The position numbers and the translations under genes were made by a program. Below, one piece after another: positions 1 through 7,726 of a stretch of 64,000 bases of DNA. Below the pieces are notes generated by a model. It saw nothing but the letters and a program-made list of their open reading frames with translations. It did no database searches and was not told the DNA's origin. Positions within the stretch are counted from its first letter, which is position 1; the number at the start of each line of letters is the position of its first letter. Origin of the DNA: Mesobacillus maritimus (lineage in GTDB: Bacteria; Bacillota; Bacilli; Bacillales; Cytobacillaceae); NCBI RefSeq assembly GCF_019749255.1, contig NZ_JACWFH010000007.1, positions 186,001 to 250,000 of the forward strand, in the 5' to 3' direction.

Positions 1-495
1 GTCCTCCGCCAAGAATTAGAAAAGCTTAATCTGGAAGAATATACAGTAGTATTAGCTTCAATAATGCAACAGGAAAGTAGGGGGAAAGGTGGCGACCCAA
101 TGCAAGCTTCTGAATCAGCTGGGCTTGCGCCAAACACCATTACCGACCCACAGAAAAGCATTGAACAAGGAGTGAAACACTTCCAAAATACATTGTTGTA
201 CGGAACCAAGAAAAAGGTGGATTTTTTAACTATAATTCAGGCTTATAATATGGGGATTGGTTATATTGATTTTGTCGCTCAAAATGGGGGCAAACATAAC
301 GAAGAAATAGCAAAGAAATTCTCTTCAATCCAAGTAGACAAGAATCCATCATTGTATAACTGTGGAGGAGACCAAAGTAATTTTCGTTACCCATATTGTT
401 ATGGGGATTTTTCATACACGACGAAGGTAACAAGAAATATCGAGACTTTAACTGCTAGCAATCCAGATTTACCTGATTTGTTGGTGGATTTATAA
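1..495 (+). CDS. Lysozyme-like cell wall hydrolase, 5' partial
   Basis: The reading frame is open from base 1 to the TAA at 493-495, so the start lies outside the window; about 164 residues are visible. The segment around 'MQQESRGKGGDPMQASES' is the catalytic-Glu region of the lysozyme-like family that includes the N-terminal muramidase domain of CwlT-type enzymes, and 'YNMGIGYIDF' fits the later substrate-binding part. The protein would cleave peptidoglycan outside the membrane; a signal or anchor segment would be upstream and cannot be seen. Such proteins occur alone in Bacillus and also in conjugative elements, but no other element gene is visible here. Family call is firm, physiological role unknown. 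Confidence 0.75.
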   Translation, partial: VLRQELEKLNLEEYTVVLASIMQQESRGKGGDPMQASESAGLAPNTITDPQKSIEQGVKHFQNTLLYGTKKKVDFLTIIQAYNMGIGYIDFVAQNGGKHNEEIAKKFSSIQVDKNPSLYNCGGDQSNFRYPYCYGDFSYTTKVTRNIETLTASNPDLPDLLVDL

Positions 496-606
496 AACTT
501 GTTTGTAAAAAAACTCCGGTATACTGCAGAAAATGAAATTTCATGAAATAGATTGAAGGATTTTCCCTCATCTCCTCGAATAATGTAATAAAAAGGAGAT
601 GATGGC

Positions 607-753
607 ATGGAGCAGGTTGCCGATCAACAGTATATTTGCTCTGAATGTAATAAAGTCATTACCGAAGAAGTGGAGTATATCGATAACAACGGAGTTTGTG
701 ACGAATGCTATAGTATCCCGATTAAAAAGAGAATAGGCAAGGTTAGAGTTTAA
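607..753 (+). CDS. Small zinc-ribbon protein, 48 aa
   Basis: An ATG at 607 follows an AAAAGGAGATG ribosome site at the right distance and opens a 48-codon frame ending at TAA 751-753. The translation holds two CxxC knuckles, 'CSEC' near residue 11 and 'CDEC' near residue 32, separated by about 17 residues, a typical rubredoxin-like zinc ribbon, followed by a basic tail ('IKKRIGKVRV'). A terminator follows directly at 761-795, so the gene appears monocistronic. Function is unknown; ribbons of this size bind nucleic acid or protein partners. The tRNA-like RNA begins about 100 bases downstream in its own transcription unit. It is a real gene by ribosome site, metal motif and terminator. Confidence 0.65.
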   Translation: MEQVADQQYICSECNKVITEEVEYIDNNGVCDECYSIPIKKRIGKVRV

Positions 754-760
754 AATAATG

Positions 761-795
761 AGCAATGCGATAAACAATTCGCATTGCTTTTTTTA
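761..795 (+). terminator. Rho-independent terminator
   Basis: Stem AGCAATGCGA / TCGCATTGCT followed by a T run; ends the zinc-ribbon gene. Confidence 0.85.
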
Positions 796-857
796 TCCTC
801 AAAATAATTTATTGGAATTCTGCATGGAAATGACGAACATGGAGATAATAGCTGTAA

Positions 858-942
858 GGACTTGTAGCTCAATGGTGAGAGCAGTCAACAATTTCTATAT
901 AAATTGTTGTTCTTCTTGTGGGTTCGACTCCCACCAAGTCCG
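858..942 (+). ncRNA. tRNA-like RNA with extended anticodon-position stem
   Basis: The sequence folds as a tRNA except in the anticodon arm. Acceptor: GGACTTG (858-864) pairs perfectly with CAAGTCC (935-941), discriminator G942. D arm: GCTC (867-870) pairs with GAGC (879-882) around a loop containing the conserved GG. T arm: GTGGG (918-922), loop TTCGACT, CCCAC (930-934). Between D and T arms lie 34 bases instead of about 22: CAACAATTT (886-894) pairs over nine perfect base pairs with AAATTGTTG (901-909) around a six-base loop CTATAT, then eight pyrimidine-rich bases. A normal seven-base anticodon loop cannot be drawn. CCA is not encoded. A GATAAT at 844-849 is a possible -10, and a terminator follows at 962-1002. 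From memory, Bacillus cereus has a tRNA-like RNA (tRNA-Other) charged by combined class I and II lysyl-tRNA synthetases; whether this is a homologue is untested. Confidence 0.75.
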
Positions 943-961
943 TTCCCGTGCACATATAAAT

Positions 962-1002
962 AAAAAGGCCATACACCTATCACTGGGTTGTATGGCCTTT
1001 TT
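962..1002 (+). terminator. Terminator of the tRNA-like RNA
   Basis: Strong hairpin with arms AAAAAGGCCATACA and TGTATGGCCTTTTT, ending in T residues, 20 bases after the tRNA-like fold. The primary transcript would run from about 856 to 1000, so a 3' trailer would need removal if the RNA is matured like a tRNA. Confidence 0.85.
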
Positions 1003-1186
1003 ACTTGTATTTTTATTCACTTTTTACAGTTATTCAGCAAAAGCAATAGAAGATAAACAATGTGGGAACCAGGTTCATGAGGGATTAGTCATGGATACAG
1101 TAACAAACATTTGAACATATTAGGCTCCCTGACAGCAGGATTGATTCAGTAGCAACAAGTCTAGTAGAAAGCAGAAGAAATAATGA

Positions 1187-1753
1187 TTATTGAGCTTCTT
1201 TTTGAAAATGTAAGAATAAATCGACAATCCATTTTGAAAGACCTAAGATAACAAGATATGTTAATAATAAGTGAAAGTAATTCGCACCCATATGAAATTT
1301 AAATAAATTCATTGATACAAAGAACCATTTTAGCCCAAATGATAAAATTAAACTTAAAAGAAATGCATAAAAATAATAATTTTTATTATGATTTTTGACC
1401 CATTGGTATAGCAAGATGAATAGTACTGGAACCAGAGATGCATCTAACCCAACACTATTGGGTAGAAACGGAAGCATTTGAAATGGATACGTCCAAAATC
1501 CTTGCCTGGTTCCCAATGTATCAAAATAAGCAAACCAAACATGGATATTTAACCCGAAAAAGCCAAGCTCAAGAGCTTTTTTTCTGTCTAATTTAAAGTA
1601 TAAAACAATTAACGGCACTACAAACATCACTACATGAAACCAAAACGGCCATGTTGAAAAAGAAGAGAAGTCTTCCCAATATTGAAACCAATCACTTGCA
1701 ATTTCTTGTTGTTTTTCACTTATTTTTTCTAATGCTTCATTTTGTTTTGTCAA
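1187..1753 (-). CDS. CBO0543-type membrane protein
   Basis: Starts at a TTG with GAAGTGAT upstream and encodes 188 residues. After a charged N-terminal segment of about 35 residues there are four to five hydrophobic spans. The segment 'LDRKKALELGFFGLNIH' resembles the CBO0543 family of small multi-span proteins common in spore-forming Firmicutes, usually about 150-190 residues. Function is not known. It lies head to tail with a second member of the same type (1832-2359) transcribed in the same direction, with about 80 bases between them. Family assignment is from pattern memory and should be treated as moderate. Confidence 0.6.
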   Translation of the reverse strand: MTKQNEALEKISEKQQEIASDWFQYWEDFSSFSTWPFWFHVVMFVVPLIVLYFKLDRKKALELGFFGLNIHVWFAYFDTLGTRQGFWTYPFQMLPFLPNSVGLDASLVPVLFILLYQWVKNHNKNYYFYAFLLSLILSFGLKWFFVSMNLFKFHMGANYFHLLLTYLVILGLSKWIVDLFLHFQKEAQ

Positions 1754-1831
1754 GTTAAATCACTTCTTTACAACAGTATTTTCATGAATCGTTTATGAAT
1801 TGATGGTTCTCTTGTTTCCTTCCTTGAATTG

Positions 1832-2359
1832 TTATCTATTTTCAATTGGAATATGTACAGGTATTCCAAATAACCAAAGTAAATAAATCGTGAACGGGAC
1901 ACTGATTAGTATGGTTATTAAAGGCTTTTTATCATGCAACCGTAGGAATGGAAACATAATACAATCGAAAGCCGCGGACCAAAGTAAACTCCACCCATAT
2001 TTGTAGAGAATACTCCCTTTTAATAATAAGAGGATTTCGGTAACAACATATAAACCAACCCAAAAAGCATAATGGCGAAAGATTCTCCATTTCCCTTGCC
2101 CCTCAGGATATCGAGATAAAAACATAAGGGCTGTTGCAGGGAAGGTTATAAAAGTATAGGACATTTCAAGTAAGGTATGATTAAACCATTTGATCGCATC
2201 AGGAGATAATCTCCATAACCAGTGATTAGCACATAAAAAATTGTAAGTAAGGTTACCAATCGCAATAAATTGCATCGTGCTGTAATACTTCCCCCAGTTG
2301 CGGTAATCTCCCCTGTACCAAACGGCAATAATACTGATTAGTGCTAGGAGAAGATGCAT
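1832..2359 (-). CDS. CBO0543-type membrane protein, second copy
   Basis: The chosen ATG at 2359 is preceded by AGAGGGAAA at good spacing; an in-frame ATG at 2413 would add 18 basic residues but has a poorer site. The protein, about 175 residues, has roughly five hydrophobic spans, an early 'WYRGDYRNWGKYYST' motif and an 'LSRYPEGQGK' loop, both typical of CBO0543-type proteins. It is the upstream gene of a same-strand pair with the protein at 1187-1753, from which it differs clearly in sequence, so the pair is an old duplication or two subunits rather than a recent copy. Function unknown. Confidence 0.6.
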   Translation of the reverse strand: MHLLLALISIIAVWYRGDYRNWGKYYSTMQFIAIGNLTYNFLCANHWLWRLSPDAIKWFNHTLLEMSYTFITFPATALMFLSRYPEGQGKWRIFRHYAFWVGLYVVTEILLLLKGSILYKYGWSLLWSAAFDCIMFPFLRLHDKKPLITILISVPFTIYLLWLFGIPVHIPIENR

Positions 2360-2536
2360 ATTTTGTTTCCCTCTACATTTTTTTGTTATTTTGTCCAAAA
2401 ATTGAATTATCATTATTCCAATAAAAACTCTCTACCTAAGACACTCAAGTTTCTCATGTATTTTTACCAGTGTGATTCATGTGTTAGATTTTGGATACTT
2501 TAACGGTAAGGAATCAAGTGATGAGGAAGTGGTTAA

Positions 2537-2922
2537 ATGGTCAATGAATGGGTAAAAACCATTGGGAAAGATCCTTCAGTGGAATCAAAGTATATTCAGC
2601 AGCATCTAGCTAATGAACGCACGTTTTTAGCTTGGGTGCGTACGGCAATTGCCATTATGGGGGTGGGTTTCCTAGTAACTAATCTGCACTCTAGTATGAT
2701 TGATACTTTAAGCGCAAGAGGAGATCTAATTGCCAAGATGATAGGTTTAGCCTCTGTCGGACTTGTGTATTAACGGTGTTAATGTCCATGATTGTATATT
2801 TTAAAAAAATTGATTCGATTAATAACCAAACATTCGTTTCTTCAAAAACATATATTCTAATTTTGAGTACAATGATCATCATCATCGCAATATTGCTTGC
2901 CGTTTATTTTATCATTGTCTAG
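2537..2922 (+). pseudogene. DUF202 (YidH-type) membrane protein, frameshifted
   Basis: The first frame runs from ATG 2537 to a TAA at 2771-2773 (78 residues) and shows the DUF202 signature '[19 protein letters not shown]' with the first two membrane spans. The missing end is in another frame, beginning about base 2764 with '[19 protein letters not shown]' and a last span, ending at TAG 2920-2922. Joining them gives a normal-length (about 127 residue) family member, so one base has been lost near 2760-2772, or the read has an error. DUF202 proteins are small inner-membrane proteins without a firmly known role. Confidence 0.75.
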
Positions 2923-3050
2923 TTACATACATTGCAGATTACAAAAATTAGGTTTAATTAAGCACTAGTGCTGCTCCCTATAGGTAGGAATTTGTTTTAT
3001 AAAAAATGAATACCTTTGATAATGGACATTTTTACTAGGAGGGTTAGCGG

Positions 3051-3497
3051 GTGGAGAATAAGAAGTGGGAGATAGTAAATGGTGGGGTAATGGTATTAGG
3101 AGAAAAACCAGAATCCCTTTCGAAGCATGCATTTGTATCCTTGACAAGAGGAGAAGGATTGAACTTTGCGCAGCTAGTCATTAACCAAGTTTTTACCTTG
3201 TTGGTCATGAACCAAATGAAAAAAACTCCTGGACTTCTTTATGCTGAGGTGGAGGGAGAACTGAAACGAGGGAAAGGCTATGGACAAACAATGACCGTTT
3301 GGGATGGCAAGACCATGCCTCAATTACGAAACAGTGGTTCGCATGGGTTTGCTATGAAGTTTCTTGGATGGGTAATCCATCGTAAAAATACTAAAACCTT
3401 TTACCTCACCTACAAAGCAAACGGTAATATCCCAACGAAGGACCAAGCAACTAAAATTCTAAAAAACTTCGGAAAATATTATGATCAGGAGTTTTAG
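3051..3497 (+). CDS. Hypothetical protein, possible ABM-like fold
   Basis: GTG start at 3051 behind AGGAGGGTTAGCGG; 148 residues, no membrane span or signal. The stretch 'MTVWDGKTMPQLRNSGSHG' resembles the 'xVWED...F..SGAH' strand-helix element of antibiotic-biosynthesis-monooxygenase/DUF3291-type dimeric barrels, in which the protein would be a small cytoplasmic enzyme or heme-type binder. That resemblance is short and I cannot confirm it. The gene stands alone: the frameshifted DUF202 gene is upstream and a terminator lies about 175 bases downstream. It is a credible gene by start signal and length; its function is not assigned. Confidence 0.55.
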   Translation: MENKKWEIVNGGVMVLGEKPESLSKHAFVSLTRGEGLNFAQLVINQVFTLLVMNQMKKTPGLLYAEVEGELKRGKGYGQTMTVWDGKTMPQLRNSGSHGFAMKFLGWVIHRKNTKTFYLTYKANGNIPTKDQATKILKNFGKYYDQEF

Positions 3498-4032
3498 TTC
3501 GAAAAGCAACACCGCCGAATCTAGATGGAATTATATCCTAGAATTCAAGTCCTTAGTGTAATATTTATTAATGATAATAACATTTAAATTGTATGAAACG
3601 ATAATACAACGTGGTTTCTTTTTAATCTCACAATATCTCAATTCTCCGTATTTTAAAATAGACTAGTTTTGAACAGACTGTAAGTAAAAAAGTCTGTTTT
3701 TCTTTTGCTATGGCTTCTTTTTAAAAATTTGTTACTTTTGGATACAAAAAGGATAGATTATTAAGTCTCACTCCAAAATAGCTTTTGTTATCTGTGTAAG
3801 AGCTTGCGAACGTACCAAATAGCTTATATTCCGTTGAAATCGGCTTAGGATTTTAAACACTCTATACGAAAACAGCCTTTGCAAAAATTTCGATATGACA
3901 GAATCATCCTCATCTAATATATTCTGAAGATTTTGTAATATATGTAAAGGACAAACGATAAAATGGTGATAGAGTTGTTCGTTTATCCCTGACCTATTGA
4001 TCGTGATACAAAAAAGGGAGGAGGAGAAAGCA
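3498..4032. other. Intergenic region with terminator
   Basis: 535 bases without a supported gene. A hairpin AACAGACT / AGTCTGTT plus TTTTCTTTT at 3672-3703 can end the upstream gene. A minus-strand frame at 3768-4049 exists but runs over the atoE start and has no ribosome site. The atoE promoter should lie in the last 150 bases; I could not place it confidently. Confidence 0.6.
3672..3703 (+). terminator. Rho-independent terminator
   Basis: Eight-base-pair stem AACAGACT / AGTCTGTT with a 3' T run. Confidence 0.65.
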
Positions 4033-5385
4033 ATGCTTAAATCTGTCACCTTATTTTTTGACCGACTGGTTCAGCGATACCTGCCTGATGCATTTTTATT
4101 TGCAATTCTTTTAACCCTTGTTGTTTTTCTATTAGGAATTGGACTAACGGAAAGTTCACCAACGGAAATGGTCCAACATTGGGGCAACGGGTTTTGGGAT
4201 TTATTATCTTTTGCCATGCAGATGGCACTTATTGTTGTTACTGGGTATGTATTAGCAAACAGTCCATTTTTTGAGTCAGTATTGGCAAAATTAGCACGAC
4301 TTGCGAAAACACCAGGGAAGGCGATAGTGCTCGTATCGATTATCACGATGATTGCTTGTTTAATTAACTATGGGTTTGGTTTAGTGATTGGAGCTTTATT
4401 TGCCCGTCATTTAATCCGCCAAGTGCCTACTGTTAGTTACCGATTGTTGGTAGCCAGTGCCTATACGGGGATGTTGGTCTGGCATGGTGGGTTATCTGGT
4501 TCGATTCCCTTAACAATTGCGACGCCTGGTCATTTTTTAGAGGATACATTAAGTACGATTCCAATTACAGAGACGTTGTTTTCCAGCTTTAATATTTTTA
4601 TCGTCTTGGCATTAATGGTAACGCTTCCGATTTTAAATTTCTTTTTGTTAAAGGCTATCGAAGATACAGAAAAAACGGATTTGCGTCGTTCTCAAAATGA
4701 ACTGGCTGCTGCAGCGAAACCGCCAACTCATTCCAATCTAGAGCAGACAGCTGATGCGATGACATCACCTGCAGATCGTCTCGAAAACAGTCGAGTCATT
4801 TCGATTATAATCGGCGTATTAGGGTTACTATTTATCATGTATCACTTCGTGCAAAATGGTTTAGATTTAAATATTAACATCGTCAATTTTATCTTTTTGT
4901 TTCTAGGGATTCTCTTTCATCAGACTCCACGTCGTTTTTTAAATAGTGTGAGTGATGCGGTGAAAAATGCTGGAGGAATTATTATCCAATTTCCTTTTTA
5001 TGCAGGGATAATGGGTATGATGGTAACCTCTGGTCTATCAGAGCAAATGTCGCTTTGGTTTGTTAGTATATCCAATGAATTTACCTTCCCATTATTCACT
5101 TTTATTAGTGCGGGAATAGTCAATTTCTTTGTTCCTTCTGGGGGAGGACAATGGGCGGTACAAGGCCCAATCATGATCCCAGCGGCGATTGAGCTTGGCG
5201 TTGATACAGCGAAGACAGCAATGGCTGTTGCATGGGGAGATGCTTGGACCAATATGATTCAACCGTTCTGGACATTGCCTTTACTCGCTATTGCAGGGTT
5301 AAAAGTCAAAGATATCATCGGCTTTTGTGTGATTGCTATGCTATGGGCGTTCATCCCAATCTCAATTGGATTGTTGTTTCTTTAA
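4033..5385 (+). CDS. atoE: Short-chain fatty acid transporter, AtoE family
   Basis: ATG 4033 is preceded by GGGAGGAGGAG; an in-frame start 36 bases upstream would translate the ribosome site itself and was rejected. The 450-residue product has about ten to twelve membrane spans and the AtoE-type pattern: 'RYLPDAFLFAILLT' near the start, 'LINYGFGLVIGALFARH' in the fourth to fifth span and 'FFVPSGGGQWAVQGPI' in the C-terminal third. The family imports short-chain fatty acids such as acetoacetate or butyrate in symport. No atoDAB or other beta-oxidation gene is beside it, so substrate is open. A hairpin terminator follows at 5417-5448. Confidence 0.85.
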   Translation: MLKSVTLFFDRLVQRYLPDAFLFAILLTLVVFLLGIGLTESSPTEMVQHWGNGFWDLLSFAMQMALIVVTGYVLANSPFFESVLAKLARLAKTPGKAIVLVSIITMIACLINYGFGLVIGALFARHLIRQVPTVSYRLLVASAYTGMLVWHGGLSGSIPLTIATPGHFLEDTLSTIPITETLFSSFNIFIVLALMVTLPILNFFLLKAIEDTEKTDLRRSQNELAAAAKPPTHSNLEQTADAMTSPADRLENSRVISIIIGVLGLLFIMYHFVQNGLDLNINIVNFIFLFLGILFHQTPRRFLNSVSDAVKNAGGIIIQFPFYAGIMGMMVTSGLSEQMSLWFVSISNEFTFPLFTFISAGIVNFFVPSGGGQWAVQGPIMIPAAIELGVDTAKTAMAVAWGDAWTNMIQPFWTLPLLAIAGLKVKDIIGFCVIAMLWAFIPISIGLLFL

Positions 5386-5416
5386 TTCTATGATTACGCT
5401 ATACAATCACTAGAAT

Positions 5417-5448
5417 GAGTGGACCCTAGGTCTGCTCTTTTCTTTTGG
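5417..5448 (+). terminator. Terminator of atoE
   Basis: GAGTGGACC pairs with GGTCTGCTC (two G-T wobbles), loop CTA, followed by TTTTCTTTT. Confidence 0.7.
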
Positions 5449-5638
5449 ACATCAACTTTTTTCATCTATTAACATTAAAGTGGTAAAATACGCAATTGTA
5501 AAATTTTTGTAAAATGAACCTTAAGACTTAATCCTATTATGTTAAAATATGTATATAGATAAAATTCAGAAAAATCCGCCTGGTTATCGCAAATCTTTTA
5601 CATAGAGTATATTGATTAATGAATTGGGGGAGATAGGA

Positions 5639-7318
5639 TTGGTAAAAACAGGTTATCTTTGGTTTATGGTAGTACTACTATTATTCCTCTCGGCTTGCTC
5701 TAGTTCCGCAAGCACATCAGGTGACAAGGAAATTAACCTTCCCGTAACAGCAGATTTACCTAAAGGTAGAAAAGTAGGCAAAATCATATTGAATGTGCCG
5801 ACTAAAGAGGAAGACTTCATTCAGCATGAGTATGGATTCCTGCTTGCAGAGGAATGGAAAAAGCTAGGTTTGGATGTGGTAGTTGAACCCCTAAACGGGG
5901 AAAGCTTGGTTAGACTTACTGAAAACGAAACTGAATTTGATGTTATGACAGGCACTTGGAATGGTAATACTGATAAATTCGACCCCGATTTTTTTATTTA
6001 TCAAACGTTGCATTCTACCCTTACTGCAAATAGTGGATACAATAAAACTGGATATAAAAATCCCGATTATGATGCCTTAGCAGCTAATCAAAGAACAGCC
6101 ATGGATCAAACGATACGGAAAGAAATCGTAACAAAAGCGGAGGAATTATTTCTCAAAGACATTCCCTATGCTCCTGTTTTTCACCGTGATTTACTCATAG
6201 CCTATAACGACGAAAAATTCACCAATTTTCAATTTACGAGCGGAGAGGACTTAAATAGTTTCTGGACTTTTATGTCTATAGAACCGACGGGTATCAATAA
6301 ATATGTACGTTGGGCAAGTTCAAATGAAATTGAATCACTAAATCCTATTGCCTCAACAAGTATGCAAGATTTTCAAGTTACGAGACTCATTTATGATACC
6401 TTGGTTAAGGTTAATGATAGAGGTGAGATTGAAAATTGGGCAGCAAAATCTGTAGAAGATGTGAATGGAGATGGGTTAACCTACCTGATTAAACTTAGTG
6501 AAGGAATGAAATTCCATGATGGAGAAAAGCTCACAGCTGAAGATGTCCAATTTTCTTTTAATCTAGTAAAACAAGCGAAGTCGGATGCCTTTTCGCACTT
6601 GGTGGAGATCGTGGATAAAGTGGAGGTATTGGATGAGCAATCCTTGCAAATTACGCTTAAAGAAGCTAATGCAGCGTTTGTGAATCAGACCCTATCACAA
6701 CTGTATATTTTCCCGTTACATTATTGGGGACCAATTCTTGAGAAGGATGGGCCAAAAGGAGTAATCGAACATAAAAATGAAAAACCAATAGGGAGTGGTC
6801 CGTTTACTCTAGATTATTGGGAAAAAGGGAAAGAGGTTAAGCTAGATGCTAATAACGGTCACTTTTCGCCAGCAAAAGTGAATGGTGTTCTTCGTCTTCT
6901 CTATAAGGATAGTGACGAGATGATTGCTGCTATTAAAAATGGTCAAGCCGAAATTGGTGGAGATAGTCTTTTGCCAAAACAAGCAGACGCAATAAAGGGA
7001 AGCAGAAATGTTCAAATCGCCCAAGTACCTAATATTGGCCTAGACCATATTATTTATAATAATCGAAAAAAACCATTTGACGCTATAGCTGTGCGTAAAG
7101 CGTTGACACTCTCGATTCCAAAGGAAACGATTGTAAAAGAGATTTTAAAAGGGGCAGGACAAGCAGCGAATTCCCTCATATCGCCCACTAATGAAAGATG
7201 GCATAGTCCGGACCTTAGTGGCTATGAATATAATCTCACAACTGCTGTTGATACCCTTAAAGAAGCAGGTTACGAGTGGGATGAGAAAGGAAAATTATAT
7301 TACCCTGATGGGGAATGA
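5639..7318 (+). CDS. Solute-binding lipoprotein (SBP_bac_5 family), circularly permuted
   Basis: TTG 5639 is taken as start because GGGGGAGATAGGA sits just upstream; an in-frame TTG at 5612 has no ribosome site. Residues 1-20 form a lipoprotein signal with lipobox 'LSAC' (Cys 20). The family normally begins with 'LNP...RLIYDTLV' and ends with the 'GYKNPDYDALA...DIPYAPVF' lobe. Here the order is reversed: residues about 47-212 are the usual C-terminal part, and about 220-559 are the usual N-terminal part ('ESLNPIASTS', 'MKFHDGEKLTAEDV', 'PIGSGPFTL'), ending at 'GKLYYPDGE', where other members run on into the part found here at the front. Total length is normal. It should bind peptides or nickel-type ligands outside the membrane; no permease or ATPase gene is adjacent. 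Confidence 0.85.
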   Translation: MVKTGYLWFMVVLLLFLSACSSSASTSGDKEINLPVTADLPKGRKVGKIILNVPTKEEDFIQHEYGFLLAEEWKKLGLDVVVEPLNGESLVRLTENETEFDVMTGTWNGNTDKFDPDFFIYQTLHSTLTANSGYNKTGYKNPDYDALAANQRTAMDQTIRKEIVTKAEELFLKDIPYAPVFHRDLLIAYNDEKFTNFQFTSGEDLNSFWTFMSIEPTGINKYVRWASSNEIESLNPIASTSMQDFQVTRLIYDTLVKVNDRGEIENWAAKSVEDVNGDGLTYLIKLSEGMKFHDGEKLTAEDVQFSFNLVKQAKSDAFSHLVEIVDKVEVLDEQSLQITLKEANAAFVNQTLSQLYIFPLHYWGPILEKDGPKGVIEHKNEKPIGSGPFTLDYWEKGKEVKLDANNGHFSPAKVNGVLRLLYKDSDEMIAAIKNGQAEIGGDSLLPKQADAIKGSRNVQIAQVPNIGLDHIIYNNRKKPFDAIAVRKALTLSIPKETIVKEILKGAGQAANSLISPTNERWHSPDLSGYEYNLTTAVDTLKEAGYEWDEKGKLYYPDGE

Positions 7319-7388
7319 TAGAATCCTAAACTGAGTTACTTAAAAAATTCCTAATTAACATGGAATTATTTCAGCACAAGATCTGCTT

Positions 7389-7420
7389 AAACCAGGTTAG
7401 CTTACAAACCTGGTTTTTTC
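7389..7420 (+). terminator. Terminator of the binding-protein gene
   Basis: AACCAGGTT / AACCTGGTT stem with TTTTTTC tail. Confidence 0.85.
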
Positions 7421-7543
7421 CTATTGAAAAAAGTTCATTATTTATACATATTTGTTTGCGAATTTCCATTTATTAACCGCTTAAATTACGTGTATGATAG
7501 AGTATGTTGGAGCAGGACAAATGACTTAGAAAAGTTATTATTA

Positions 7544-7640
7544 AATCCATAGGCAAACCATTTTTGAAAGAATGGGACGCAAAGCCACGGGTCTAAGGTA
7601 GGTAAGAAGTACTACTACGACAGCCGGGTTACCAAAAGAG
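7544..7640 (+). promoter_or_regulatory. Cyclic-di-GMP-I (GEMM) riboswitch aptamer
   Basis: The conserved GEMM-I blocks are present in order: GGCAAACC (7552-7559), GAAAG, GGGACGCAAAGCC (7574-7586), GGTCTAAGG, GGTAGGTAAG and the closing CAGCCGGGTTACC (7621-7633). This fold binds cyclic di-GMP. It lies in the leader of the GGDEF-EAL gene beginning at 7727 and is followed by a terminator hairpin at 7650-7679, which serves as the expression platform. The downstream gene makes or degrades the ligand, so feedback control is likely; whether ligand turns it on or off cannot be settled by eye. Confidence 0.92.
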
Positions 7641-7649
7641 GACGGCTCT

Positions 7650-7679
7650 GGATTCATTCTTTTGGATGAATCCTTTTTG
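7650..7679 (+). terminator. Riboswitch expression-platform terminator
   Basis: GGATTCAT / ATGAATCC hairpin followed by TTTTT, placed between aptamer and coding region. An antiterminator would have to pair the 5' arm with the aptamer's last strand (GACGGCTCTGG). Confidence 0.8.
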
Positions 7680-7726
7680 TGGTTATTCCAGTTGCAAATA
7701 AAAACTATAAAAAATAGGTGATATCT

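Noticed and set aside
1-942. Integrated conjugative element edge (lysozyme-like gene beside a tRNA-like sequence)
   Set aside because: No integrase, relaxase or duplicated 3' tRNA end was found; the lysozyme-like gene alone is not enough.
758-1114. 118-codon plus-strand frame
   Set aside because: It runs through two terminators and the tRNA-like fold, has no ribosome site, and its sequence is explained by those RNA structures.
3768-4049. 93-codon minus-strand frame before atoE
   Set aside because: It begins inside the atoE coding start on the other strand, lacks a ribosome site and resembles no family; it could be a relic but I cannot support it.
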